DNA from: AP-15 sp963703665
GTDB lineage: Bacteria > Pseudomonadota > Alphaproteobacteria > ATCC43930 > CGMCC-115725
Assembly (NCBI GenBank): GCA_963703665.1
Contig: CAVPFB010000004.1
Coordinates: forward strand, 186,001-250,000
Reading direction: 5' to 3'
DNA length: 64,000 nt
Part shown: positions 27,005-35,000 of the stretch, in pieces
How the letters are laid out: every line of letters begins with the position of its first letter
How positions within the stretch are numbered: the first letter of the stretch is position 1
Position numbers and translations under genes: made by a program
The notes under the pieces: model-generated
The model's database searches: none
What the model was told of the DNA's origin: nothing
The model's input: only the letters and a program-made list of their open reading frames with translations

Positions 27005-27085
27005 ATGGGCCGAGGGATTTTGCTTTGGCTGCTGGGAATTCCAATCCCGATCATCATCCTGCTCTTCTTGTTTCGCGTCGTCTGA
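27005..27085 (+). CDS. Very small membrane protein (26 aa)
   Basis: ATG at 27005 preceded by GGGAG; product MGRGILLWLLGIPIPIIILL plus FLFRVV. A single hydrophobic helix with a central Pro-Ile-Pro and a charged residue at each end. I recall similar MGRGILLWLLGxPxPxI peptides from proteobacteria, with no known function. It lies between the CsbD remnant and the secreted PRC-barrel gene, about 70 bases from the latter, and may be co-expressed. Codon use and spacing fit a real gene. Confidence 0.6.
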   Translation: MGRGILLWLLGIPIPIIILLFLFRVV

Positions 27086-27157
27086 GGATTTCTGCGGAAC
27101 CGCGGGGAAGTAAGCCTCGTTTGATCAACGTCTACGTTCACTACTAGGAGAAATGCC

Positions 27158-27628
27158 GTGAAGAACCCCAACCTGACCGCTGCGGTGGCGGCAATTCTGA
27201 TGGCGACGGCACCGCTCGCCTACGCGCAGACCAGCGCCGTGAGCCACAGCAATCTCGGGATGACAAACCCGACCGGCGGCACGATTCAGAGCAATCAGTT
27301 CCGCGCCAGCAAGATGCTCGGCAGCACCGTTTACGACGTGCACAACCGCGATATCGGTTCGGTCAAGGACCTGATCATCGATCGGGACGGCCGGGTTGCG
27401 GCCGCGGTCGTTGATGTCGGCACTTTTCTGGGGATGGGCGGCAAATACGTCGCGGTTCCGCTGAGCGACATCAAAACCGACAACAACCGCCTGACTTTGG
27501 ACATGACCAAAGAGCAGCTCAAGCAGGCGCAGGAATATCACCTGGCGAACGACAACACCGGGGCCGGCAGCACGACCTCGCCGGTGACCGGCGGCCATCT
27601 TGGTTCCGCCAGCGGCACCAACAGATAG
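27158..27628 (+). CDS. Secreted PRC-barrel domain protein
   Basis: 156 residues. GTG start seven bases after AGGAG. Signal peptide (about residues 1-23, cleaved after AYA), then a PRC-barrel: FRASKMLGSTVYDVHNRDIG, SVKDLIIDRDGRVAAAVVDV, GTFLGMGGKYVAVPLSDIK. The barrel folds into a small beta domain found in RimM, photosynthetic reaction-centre H and many stress-linked periplasmic proteins. The Ser/Thr/Gly-rich tail is probably disordered. Often next to CsbD, DUF883 and membrane stress genes in alphaproteobacteria, as here. Confidence 0.88.
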   Translation: MKNPNLTAAVAAILMATAPLAYAQTSAVSHSNLGMTNPTGGTIQSNQFRASKMLGSTVYDVHNRDIGSVKDLIIDRDGRVAAAVVDVGTFLGMGGKYVAVPLSDIKTDNNRLTLDMTKEQLKQAQEYHLANDNTGAGSTTSPVTGGHLGSASGTNR

Positions 27629-27753
27629 CGTTCTCTCGGCTTCGCGGCGGGCCGGCGGCCGAAGCCGCTGGACCCGCCATTTGTTTATCCGCGGTTGGTT
27701 GCTCCGCCGGCAGCCGCGGGCTATAAGCGGTGCCCGGTTTTGAGGGCGACGGC

Positions 27754-27981
27754 ATGAAACAAGGAATTCACCCGGATTATCATGAGATCACAGTCGTGAT
27801 GACCGACGGGACCAGCTATAAGACGCGTTCGACCTATGGCAAGCCCGGCGATACCTTGCGTCTCGACATCAACTCGAAATCGCACCCGGCTTGGACCGGC
27901 GGGCAGCAGCGGCTGGTCGACAGCGGCGGCCAGCTCGCCCGTTTCAACAAGCGCTTCCAAGGTTTTGGCATCAAGCATTGA
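27754..27981 (+). CDS. rpmE: 50S ribosomal protein L31
   Basis: 75 residues starting MKQGIHPDYHEITVVMTDGT and containing SKSHPAWTGGQQRLVDSGGQ, RFNKRFQGFG, the standard bL31 pattern. The zinc-binding Cys residues of the C+ form are absent, as in many alphaproteobacteria. The ATG at 27754 follows GAGGGCGACGGC; a TTG- or GTG-type extension of eight codons was not used. Component of the large subunit at the central bridge. Confidence 0.95.
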   Translation: MKQGIHPDYHEITVVMTDGTSYKTRSTYGKPGDTLRLDINSKSHPAWTGGQQRLVDSGGQLARFNKRFQGFGIKH

Positions 27982-28037
27982 ATATCGCCGGGGCATGGTT
28001 TGCCTCTTGACTAGGCCTCGGCACTGACTATCTCAAA

Positions 28038-28135
28038 TGTGTGTGGTCGCCGCTTGCAGGGATCGCACATCGAGTGTTGGCACCCGGCGTTGATGCGGGT
28101 GCCGATATCCATATTGCTCAATGGAGGATGTGGTC
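28038..28135 (+). promoter_or_regulatory. ROSE-like RNA thermometer in the hsp20 leader
   Basis: The leader holds an 8-bp hairpin GGCACCCG/CGGGTGCC (28079-28103) followed by a 3' hairpin (28109-28133) in which TTGCT (28114-28118) faces the ribosome site GGAGG (28123-28127). This UUGCU opposite the Shine-Dalgarno, with a G opposed to G, is the hallmark of ROSE elements, which block translation of small heat-shock genes at low temperature and melt on heating. Pairing was done by eye; energies were not computed. Confidence 0.7.
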
Positions 28136-28597
28136 ATGGATCGTTTCGATTTCTCTCCGCTGTTCCGTTCGACGATCGGCTTTGATCGTTTGACGCGTCT
28201 GGTCGATGCCGCAAGCCGCGTCGACAATGCGTCTGTCGCTTATCCGCCTTACAACATCGAAAAGACCGGCGAGGATGCCTACCGCCTGACGATGGCGGTG
28301 GCCGGGTTTTCACCGGACGAGGTCGACGTGACGGTGCACGAGAACTCGCTGCTGGTCGCCGGCAAGAGCAAAAAGGAAGAGGATGAGGGCCGCTACCTGC
28401 ATCGCGGCATCGCCAGCCGCGCCTTCGAGCGCCGCTTCAGCCTTGCCGACCATATGAAGGTCGTCGGCGCCAGCCTCGACAACGGCATGCTGCACGTCGA
28501 TCTGGTCCGTGAGGTGCCCGAGGCGGCCAAGCCGCGCAAGATCGAGATCACCAGAGGCCAACCGAAGGTGGTGGTGGAGCATCAGCAGGCCGCCTGA
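28136..28597 (+). CDS. Small heat-shock protein, Hsp20/alpha-crystallin family
   Basis: 153 residues. N-terminus MDRFDFSPLFRSTIGFDRLT, as in alphaproteobacterial IbpA/HspA proteins, then the alpha-crystallin domain starting YPPYNIEKTGEDAYRLTMAV and ending with GMLHVDLVREVPEA, followed by KPRKIEI. ATP-independent holdase preventing aggregation of heat-denatured proteins. The start at 28136 is chosen over the ATG at 28121 because the latter's own codons contain the GGAGG that serves 28136 and that the ROSE hairpin sequesters. A terminator follows at 28641. Confidence 0.95.
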   Translation: MDRFDFSPLFRSTIGFDRLTRLVDAASRVDNASVAYPPYNIEKTGEDAYRLTMAVAGFSPDEVDVTVHENSLLVAGKSKKEEDEGRYLHRGIASRAFERRFSLADHMKVVGASLDNGMLHVDLVREVPEAAKPRKIEITRGQPKVVVEHQQAA

Positions 28598-28640
28598 GCG
28601 GCCGTCTGCGAAATCTCCTGTTTAGGCGAATGGTTTGGCG

Positions 28641-28667
28641 AACGCCCCCGATCTTCGGGGGCGTTTT
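28641..28667 (+). terminator. Rho-independent terminator after hsp20
   Basis: Perfect stem AACGCCCCCGA/TCGGGGGCGTT with a short loop, ending in TTTTG on the + strand. It lies 44 bases after the hsp20 stop and just before the convergent corA stop. With A residues on the other side it may work in both directions. Confidence 0.85.
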
Positions 28668-28684
28668 GCTGTCCGGCAGACGGT

Positions 28685-29680
28685 TCAAAGCCAGCCGCGC
28701 AATTTGAACCACACCAACGGCAGGATCGCGCTCAGCCCGATGACCGCCAGTCCGTAAGGATAACCCCAGGCCCAATTAAGCTCCGGCATGTCCTTGAAAT
28801 TCATGCCATACAAGCTGGCCACCAGAGTCGGCGGGATGCCGACCACCGAGACGATCGTCAACACCTTGATGATGTTGTTTTGCTCGATGTTGATCAGGCC
28901 CAAGGTGGCGTCCAGCAACAGCTGAACCTTGGTGACGATGTGCATGTCGTAGTCGCTGAGGGACGCCACGTCCTGACGCACGGTATCGAGACGCGCCTTG
29001 ACTTCGAGCGACAGCCATTCGGCAGCGTGGCCGGCCACGTACGGTGCGATCCTGCCAATCGCGAGCAAGCTGTCACGGATCTTCGACGCGAGGTCGCCGG
29101 TGTGACCGATGCGCCGCAAAATGATCCTGAGATCGGCGCTTTCGCGCGCCGGCGGCCGTCGGCCCGCGGGTTGCGTGGCCGGGCTGCGAAACAGCCGGTG
29201 CGACAGATCGTCGAGCTCGGCGGCGATGTTTTCGAGGATATCGGCCAGGCGATCGGCGATCGCGTCCATCAGGCCGGAGAACACCGCCGCGCTGCTCAGC
29301 GGGTCGGTCTCGTCCGCCAAGTCCTGGGCGGCGAAGTTCGTGAACGACGGCAACTCCGCGAACCGCACCGTGACCAGCCGGTCGCGGCTCAGCACGAACC
29401 CGACCGGGGTCGACAGCGGCTGATCGGAGGCGCCGCGGTATACCAGCGGGGCGCTCAGGTACAGCATGCCGCCCTCGCTGCGCAACCGGCTTGAACTCTC
29501 GATCTCGCTGATCTGATCGAGTGTCGGCACATCGAGCCCGGTGGTTCGTTTGACATACGCGATTTCGTCGGGCTCCGGCCGGAGCAGGTCGATCCAAACG
29601 GCCTCCGGCGGCAGTGATACGCGGGCAAGGTCGGAAGGCTGCTCGCCGCGTCCGGTGCGGCTGCGGTAGAGCGTCAGCAT
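28685..29680 (-). CDS. corA: CorA-type magnesium/cobalt transporter
   Basis: 331 residues. A large soluble N-terminal funnel domain is followed by a long stalk helix and two C-terminal membrane helices. The signature YGMNFKDMPEL ends TM1, followed by the loop and TM2 (LAVIGLSAILPLVWF). GMN is the ion selectivity motif at the pore mouth. Homopentameric channel for Mg2+, also Co2+/Ni2+. ATG at 29678-29680. A Pro/Arg-rich insertion (PATQPAGRRPPARES) in the cytoplasmic domain is unusual. Confidence 0.93.
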   Translation of the reverse strand: MLTLYRSRTGRGEQPSDLARVSLPPEAVWIDLLRPEPDEIAYVKRTTGLDVPTLDQISEIESSSRLRSEGGMLYLSAPLVYRGASDQPLSTPVGFVLSRDRLVTVRFAELPSFTNFAAQDLADETDPLSSAAVFSGLMDAIADRLADILENIAAELDDLSHRLFRSPATQPAGRRPPARESADLRIILRRIGHTGDLASKIRDSLLAIGRIAPYVAGHAAEWLSLEVKARLDTVRQDVASLSDYDMHIVTKVQLLLDATLGLINIEQNNIIKVLTIVSVVGIPPTLVASLYGMNFKDMPELNWAWGYPYGLAVIGLSAILPLVWFKLRGWL

Positions 29681-29883
29681 GGGCCAAGCTTACCCCACCT
29701 GCGATTTCGTTTCCCCCGACATTGATGCGATGGTTGGCCGCGGGAGACCCAGGTTCGGCGCCGCGCGGCGACCGAGGGCGCAGGTGCGAATGCAGGTGCG
29801 CCCCGACGCCGCTTTTTTGTTATGATCGCGCGGCTGAAACCGGAGCACCGATCGCCGGAGCACCGATCGAACGGGAGGAGACC

Positions 29884-30945
29884 ATGGGCGAAATTCTCGG
29901 CATCGGCGTCACCCATTTTCCGGGGTTGATGTTGCCGGACCGATACATGAGCTCGTTCCTGACCCGCACCCTCGAGAGCGAGCGGGTGCCGGCCGAGATG
30001 AAAGACCCGGCACGCTGGCCCGAGCCGCTGCGCCAGGAGCTGGCTGCCAACACGGACGGCGCTGCCGCGGCCGAGCACCGCCGCCGGCTGGCCGGCGGGT
30101 TTCGCCAGGCGCGCCAGGCGCTCGATGCCTTCGCGCCCGATTTCGTGTTGATCTGGGGCGACGACCAGTACGAGAACTTCCGCGAGGACGGAGTCCCCTC
30201 GTTTTGCGTGTTCGCGCTCGATGCGATCGACTGCCGGCCGTTCGGGCGCCCCGGCCGGTCGGAGCTCGGCAATGTGTGGGGCGAGCCGGCCGATCGGGTG
30301 GTGCACGTCGCTGGGCATCGCGCTGCCGGCTCCGCTCTCGCGGCCCAGCTGATCAAGGCCGATTACGATGTCAGCTACGCTTATCGGATGCGCCACGAGC
30401 TGGGCCTGCCGCACGCCTTCATCAACACGATCCTCTATCTCGATTACGACCGGCGCGGGTTCCCTTATCCGGTGGTGCCGTTTCACGTCAATTGCTACGG
30501 CTCCTCGGTCATCGCCAAACGCGGGTCGAGCGCGCACCTGACCGGCGCGGCCGACCCGAACGCGATCGACCCGCCCGGACCCAACCCGTCGCGCTGCTTT
30601 GATTTGGGCGCGGCGGTTGCGCGCATTGTCGCCGACGGCCCGTGGCGGGTGGCCCTCGTTGCCTCGTCGAGCTGGTCGCACGCCTTTTTGACGGCGAAGC
30701 ACCATTGGCTCTATCCCGATGTCGCCAGCGATCGCGCGCGGTTCGACGAGCTGGCATCGGGCAATGCCGCGCGCTGGCGCAATCTCTCGACCGAACAGAT
30801 CGAGGATGCGGGCCAGCAGGAATTCCTGAACTGGGTCTGCCTCGCCGGCGCGATGGACGCGCTCGGGCGGCGGCCCGAGATCGTCGATTACGTCGAATCC
30901 TACCTGTTCAACTCGGACAAGTGCTTCGCCCTGTTCCGGCCCTAA
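29884..30945 (+). CDS. LigB-like class III extradiol ring-cleavage dioxygenase family protein
   Basis: 353 residues from an ATG preceded by GGGAGGAGACC. MGEILGIGVTHFPGLMLPDR places an early Asp/His as in LigB-type enzymes; LIWGDDQYENFREDGVPSFC, LGLPHAFINTILYLDY and VPFHVNCYG, then ALVASSSWSHAFLTAKHHW give the conserved His and acidic residues of the fold. These non-heme Fe(II) enzymes open catecholic rings; many stand-alone relatives are uncharacterised. A tandem 15-bp repeat (29840-29869) lies just before the ribosome site. No ring-degradation genes are adjacent. Confidence 0.8.
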   Translation: MGEILGIGVTHFPGLMLPDRYMSSFLTRTLESERVPAEMKDPARWPEPLRQELAANTDGAAAAEHRRRLAGGFRQARQALDAFAPDFVLIWGDDQYENFREDGVPSFCVFALDAIDCRPFGRPGRSELGNVWGEPADRVVHVAGHRAAGSALAAQLIKADYDVSYAYRMRHELGLPHAFINTILYLDYDRRGFPYPVVPFHVNCYGSSVIAKRGSSAHLTGAADPNAIDPPGPNPSRCFDLGAAVARIVADGPWRVALVASSSWSHAFLTAKHHWLYPDVASDRARFDELASGNAARWRNLSTEQIEDAGQQEFLNWVCLAGAMDALGRRPEIVDYVESYLFNSDKCFALFRP

Positions 30946-31020
30946 GAGCGTGATCCGGTCGAGTTGCCCCGCCAGCTCGTCACGCAGGGCTGTCGAGGAA
31001 AACTTCTCGGCTCCGACCTC

Positions 31021-31210
31021 CTAGTGGTCCGAACCTGACAAATGACTCCATAACCTCCTAACCGTCGCCCCCGCGCAAGCGGGGGTCCAGGGCAAGCGCT
31101 CGGTGCCCGCCGCCCCCGGTTCAAGCCAGCGGCAGGCCTGGGTTCCCGCTTTCGCGGGAATGACGAAGCGCTAAGCGGGCGGGTGCTAAACGTCAGAACG
31201 GATCCACTAG
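31021..31210. mobile_element. MITE-like inverted-repeat element, copy 2
   Basis: 190 bp with terminal inverted repeats CTAGTGGTCCGAACCTGAC (left) and GTCAGAACGGATCCACTAG (right). The interior has the palindrome halves GCGCAAGCGGGGGTCCAGG and CCTGGGTTCCCGCTTTCGCG, the latter continuing GGAATGACG. It has no ORF and so would need a transposase in trans. It sits 131 bases upstream of the catalase start, in the same orientation as the copy at the catalase 3' end. Confidence 0.8.
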
Positions 31211-31341
31211 CTTTGCCCCATTTCGCCCCCTCTTGACCGGGCTTGACCCGGTCATCCGCGGTTTCGCGCGTCGGCAACCCCGCCGGCAACCTTAGAACCG
31301 TTCCGGCGTTTCCCTCGTCACACGCCGAGGGAGATTTCCAT

Positions 31342-33441
31342 ATGGCCAGAAGCAAGACCCCCCACTCGCCAGCCGCCAAGACCGGCGGCGGCGGCGAATT
31401 GCATCAGCTGCCCACCGGGGGCGGCGAGGTGCTGACTACAAATCAGGGCGTCGTCGTCGCCGACAACCAGAATTCGCTGAAGGCAAACCCGCGCGGGCCG
31501 ACCCTGCTCGAAGACTTCATCCTGCGCGAGAAGATCACCCATTTCGACCATGAGCGCATCCCCGAGCGCGTCGTCCATGCCCGCGGCTCGGGCGCCCATG
31601 GCTATTTCGAGCTGACCCAATCGTTGAGCCGATACACCAAGGCCGATTTCCTGCAGCGCCCTGGTGAAAAGATTCCGGTATTCGTGCGCATCTCGAACGT
31701 CGTCGGCGGCGCCGGATCGGGCGACCTGCCGCGCGACGTGCGCGGCTTTGCCACCAAATTCTATACGAAGGAAGGCAATTTCGACCTGGTCGGCAACAAC
31801 GTCCCGGTCTTCTTTATCCAGGATGCGATCAAGTTTCCCGACCTCGTGCACGCGGTCAAGATGGAGCCCGACCGCGGCTATCCGCAGGCGGCCTCGGCGC
31901 ACGACACGTTCTGGGATTTCGTGTCGCTGATGCCGGAGAGCCTGCACACCGTCGTCTGGGCGATGTCGGACCGCGCCATCCCGCGCTCCGTGCGCATGAT
32001 CGAGGGCTTTGGCGTCCACACCTTCCGGCTCGTCGACGCGAGCGGGAAATCAACCTTTGTCAAGTTTCATTGGCGGCCCAAGCACGGCATGCAGTCGGTG
32101 CTGTGGGACGAGGCGGTCAAGATCAGCGGCGCCGACCCCGACTTTCATCGCCGCGATCTGTGGGAGGCGATCCAATCCGGCGATTTCCCGGAATGGGAAT
32201 TGGGACTCCAGCTCTTTGACGAGCAGCAGGCCGCGAGCTTCGACTTCGATGTGCTCGACGCGACCAAGATCATTCCCGAGGAAATCCTGCCGCTGAAGAT
32301 CGTCGGGCGGATCGTGCTCGACCGCAACCCGGACAATTTCTTCGCCGAGACCGAGCAGATCGCGTTTTGCCCGGCCAATGTCGTACCCGGAATCGACTTC
32401 AGCAACGACCCGCTGCTGCAGGGCCGGCTGTTCTCCTATCTCGACACCCAGCTGATCCGCCTCGGTGGGCCGAACTTCAACGAGATCCCGATCAACCAGC
32501 CGAAATGCCCGTGGGCCAATCTGCAGCGCGACGGGCACATGCGGATGCGGGTGGTGACCGGCCGCGTCAACTACGAGCCGAACACGCTCGCCCCCGAGGC
32601 GCCGCGCGCCGATCCCCAAAAGGGCTTTGCCGGGCTGACCCGGCCGGAGAGCGGCGACACGATGCGCATCCGGCCGGAATCCTTTGCCGATCACTACACT
32701 CAGGCCCGGCTGTTCTACGTGAGCCAGACCGAGACCGAGCGGAATCACATCGTTTCGGCATTCGTCTTCGAGCTGAGCAAGGTCGAGACGCCGGCCATTC
32801 GCGAGCGCGTGGTGTCCCACCTGATGCATATCGACGAGGGAATGGCAAAACGGATCGCGGCCGGGCTGCGGCTCGAAGGGACCATCCAGCCGGCCGAAAC
32901 CAAGATGCCGGCGCGGCGAGACGTCAAGCCGTCGCCGGCGCTCAGCATCATCGGCAAAGCGCCGCAGACCGTGAAAGGCCGGATCGTCGGCTGCCTGGTC
33001 AGCGATGGCGCCGACGGCGCCCTGGTCGAGGCGCTGCGCGCGGCGGTGGAACAGGAGGGCGCCAAGCTCAAGATCGTGGCGCCTCATATCGGCGGGGCCA
33101 AGACCGCCGACGGGAAACTGCTCGCGGCGGACATGCGCATTGACGGCGGTCCCTCGGTCTTTTTCGACGCGGTGGCCCTGGTCCTGTCGGAAGCGGGGAC
33201 AAAGGAGCTGGTGCGGGACGCGGCGGCGGTCGGTTTCGTCTCCGATGCGTTCAATCATTTGAAGGTCATCGGCCACGTGCCGGCCGCCGAGCCGCTGCTG
33301 CGCCGGGCCGGGATCACCGCCGAGCTCGCCGATAGCGGCGTCTTGCGACTTGGCGATGCCGGTGCCATCGCCGGCTTTATCGCCGCCGCCAAAAAAATGC
33401 GCGTGTGGGACCGCGAGCCGAAGGTCCGCAACATCCCCTAG
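31342..33441 (+). CDS. katE: Large-subunit (HPII-type) catalase
   Basis: 699 residues, the length of clade 2 catalases. Distal His79 in ERVVHARGSGAHGYFE, Asn152 in DLVGNNVPVFFIQDA and proximal Tyr366 in RLFSYLDTQLIRLGGPNF are present. The last about 150 residues (IVGCLVSDGADGALVEALRA...) are the flavodoxin/DJ-1-like C-terminal domain typical of large catalases. Decomposes hydrogen peroxide in the cytoplasm. The ATG follows CGAGGGAG. The stop codon TAG is supplied by the terminal CTAG of the downstream inverted-repeat element, so the element inserted at or just before the original 3' end. Confidence 0.96.
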   Translation: MARSKTPHSPAAKTGGGGELHQLPTGGGEVLTTNQGVVVADNQNSLKANPRGPTLLEDFILREKITHFDHERIPERVVHARGSGAHGYFELTQSLSRYTKADFLQRPGEKIPVFVRISNVVGGAGSGDLPRDVRGFATKFYTKEGNFDLVGNNVPVFFIQDAIKFPDLVHAVKMEPDRGYPQAASAHDTFWDFVSLMPESLHTVVWAMSDRAIPRSVRMIEGFGVHTFRLVDASGKSTFVKFHWRPKHGMQSVLWDEAVKISGADPDFHRRDLWEAIQSGDFPEWELGLQLFDEQQAASFDFDVLDATKIIPEEILPLKIVGRIVLDRNPDNFFAETEQIAFCPANVVPGIDFSNDPLLQGRLFSYLDTQLIRLGGPNFNEIPINQPKCPWANLQRDGHMRMRVVTGRVNYEPNTLAPEAPRADPQKGFAGLTRPESGDTMRIRPESFADHYTQARLFYVSQTETERNHIVSAFVFELSKVETPAIRERVVSHLMHIDEGMAKRIAAGLRLEGTIQPAETKMPARRDVKPSPALSIIGKAPQTVKGRIVGCLVSDGADGALVEALRAAVEQEGAKLKIVAPHIGGAKTADGKLLAADMRIDGGPSVFFDAVALVLSEAGTKELVRDAAAVGFVSDAFNHLKVIGHVPAAEPLLRRAGITAELADSGVLRLGDAGAIAGFIAAAKKMRVWDREPKVRNIP

Positions 33442-33625
33442 TGGTATGAACCCGACGTAGGCACCCATCCCTCGTTTTCCGTCGGCCCTCGCGAAAGCGG
33501 GGGTCCAGAGCCGGCCCCTGGCATGAACAGGGGGCCGCATACGCAGTGCTTGCCCGCCCCTGGGTGCCGCTTTGGCGGGCATGACGATAATTGTGCGTGG
33601 GTACCATATGTCAGATGACCACTAG
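33438..33625. mobile_element. MITE-like inverted-repeat element, copy 3
   Basis: 188 bp bounded by CTAGTGGT (33438-33445) and ACCACTAG (33618-33625), exact reverse complements. The interior carries CTCGCGAAAGCGGGGGTCCAG and CTGGGTGCCGCTTTGGCGGG, continuing CATGACG, homologous to copies 1 and 2. The left terminus overlaps the katE stop codon. No coding capacity. Confidence 0.8.
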
Positions 33626-33651
33626 CTTACCGACGCGCCCCTCACCCCCGA

Positions 33652-33687
33652 CCCTCTCCCCCGCCGGCGGCGCCGGCGGGGAGAGGG
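33652..33687. repeat. Strong GC hairpin repeat
   Basis: CCCTCTCCC (33652-33660) pairs with GGGAGAGGG (33679-33687), with CGCCGG/CCGGCG also pairing inside; CCCTCACCC-like sequence precedes it. Related to the palindromic repeat at 3718-3819. It lies directly after MITE copy 3 and has no T run, so it is a dispersed repeat more than a terminator. Nothing else is recognisable in 33626-33860. Confidence 0.6.
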
Positions 33688-33860
33688 CGCAATCGCGGAG
33701 AAATAGGCGCGCCTTCCGGCCGTCCCCGGTTCGAGGTTGATCACCGTCGCTCCTTCCCCGAACGCGCCGCGACCTTGCCGAATGCACCAAAGCCGATTGG
33801 CGCGACGCCCTGCCCCTGCCCGTTGGACGCAAATCTGTGCAGAGCGACCGCCGGCCCGGG

Positions 33861-34736
33861 CTATGCGGCGCCGGCGTGCTGCTTCTTGTCGAGGATGCGT
33901 TGGTGCAGGTTGCGCACGATCATGTCGGTCAGCCGCTCATTGTGCATGAACAGGCGTTGGCCGATCGGATAGGGGTCCTGCTTCTCGACCTCGATCGGGC
34001 CTCTCAACGCTTCGTCCGGGCTGACGCCGCGATCGACGAAGCGCTCGACATAGCCGACCCAGTTTTCGACGATCTGCCCCTGCTCCTTCAGATACGCCTT
34101 GGTGCACGGATCGCCATGGCCCGGCACGATCAGCTCGACATCGAGCGCCTCGATGCTTTTGAGCGCCGCCAGCCACTCCCATGGGTCGCATTCCTGCAGC
34201 CAGCTGCGGCATTTGTAAAAGACGTTGTCGCCGGTGAAGACGACCCCCTCCTCGGGCACATGGACCGAGGTCTGCGGCGCGGTGTGGCCCGGCATGTGGA
34301 TGATGTTGAAGGTGTGGTTGCCGAGGTTGAGGGTCAGCGTCTGGTCGAAGGTCAGGGTCGGCGGGTTGGCGGCCGGATAGTCCGGATGGCCGACCAGCCA
34401 CACGCTGTCGGGATCGCTCTGTTTGAACCGCTCGCGCTTCTCCTCGAGCGAGCCGAAGGCATAAAGGTAGCGCTCGAAGCACTCTTGGAGCTGCACCTGG
34501 CCGACGATCTTGGTGTTGGTGAAATAGGCGTTGCCCGAAATGTGGTCGCCATGCGGCTCGGTGTTGATCAGGTAGCGGATCGGCGCCTTCTCTTCCATGC
34601 GCTCGCGCCAGCGCACCGCGTCGATCGGCTGCTGCGGCGAATCGATCATCACATAGCCGTCGCTGGTTTCGACATAGCTCGGATTGCAGCCGGCGAAATA
34701 GATCTCGGTACAGCTGTTGGGCCCGACCCTGCGCAT
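33861..34736 (-). CDS. MBL-fold metallo-hydrolase
   Basis: 291 residues of the metallo-beta-lactamase superfamily. The metal motif reads NTEPHGDHISGNAYF, i.e. E-x-H-x-D-H instead of the usual H-x-H-x-D-H; MPGHTAPQTSVHVPEEG has the next His, FTGDNVFYK the bridging Asp and LIVPGHGDPCTKAY the last His. The ATG at 34734-34736 has GGGAGG seven bases upstream, better than the GTG six bases earlier. Substrate unknown; sequence is closer to lactonase or thioesterase-like members than to antibiotic-hydrolysing enzymes. Confidence 0.88.
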   Translation of the reverse strand: MRRVGPNSCTEIYFAGCNPSYVETSDGYVMIDSPQQPIDAVRWRERMEEKAPIRYLINTEPHGDHISGNAYFTNTKIVGQVQLQECFERYLYAFGSLEEKRERFKQSDPDSVWLVGHPDYPAANPPTLTFDQTLTLNLGNHTFNIIHMPGHTAPQTSVHVPEEGVVFTGDNVFYKCRSWLQECDPWEWLAALKSIEALDVELIVPGHGDPCTKAYLKEQGQIVENWVGYVERFVDRGVSPDEALRGPIEVEKQDPYPIGQRLFMHNERLTDMIVRNLHQRILDKKQHAGAA

Positions 34737-35000
34737 CGCCACCCTCCCTCGGCGTCAAAGGCGACAATGTCCCCGATCGGCTGCGACGGCACAAGAACGT
34801 GCCGAATCGGCGCTGCGATTTCGGTCTGGATCGCCCTGCCGACCGGTTGCGGGCTTCCCCGGCTAAGTGACGGCAATGGCGGTCTCCGGCCCAACCAGCG
34901 GCCGAGCAGCTAGTCGTTGCCGATCAACCGTGATATGCGCGCTCCGTCAACCAAGCCGGGTGCCGGACCAGGCCCCCGCAGCAGCGTTTCGGTGTGCCGG

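Noticed and set aside
31021..33625. Composite transposon carrying katE
   Set aside because: The flanking elements are only about 190 bp with no transposase; mobility can only be suggested, so it was listed as a finding and not as a transposon.
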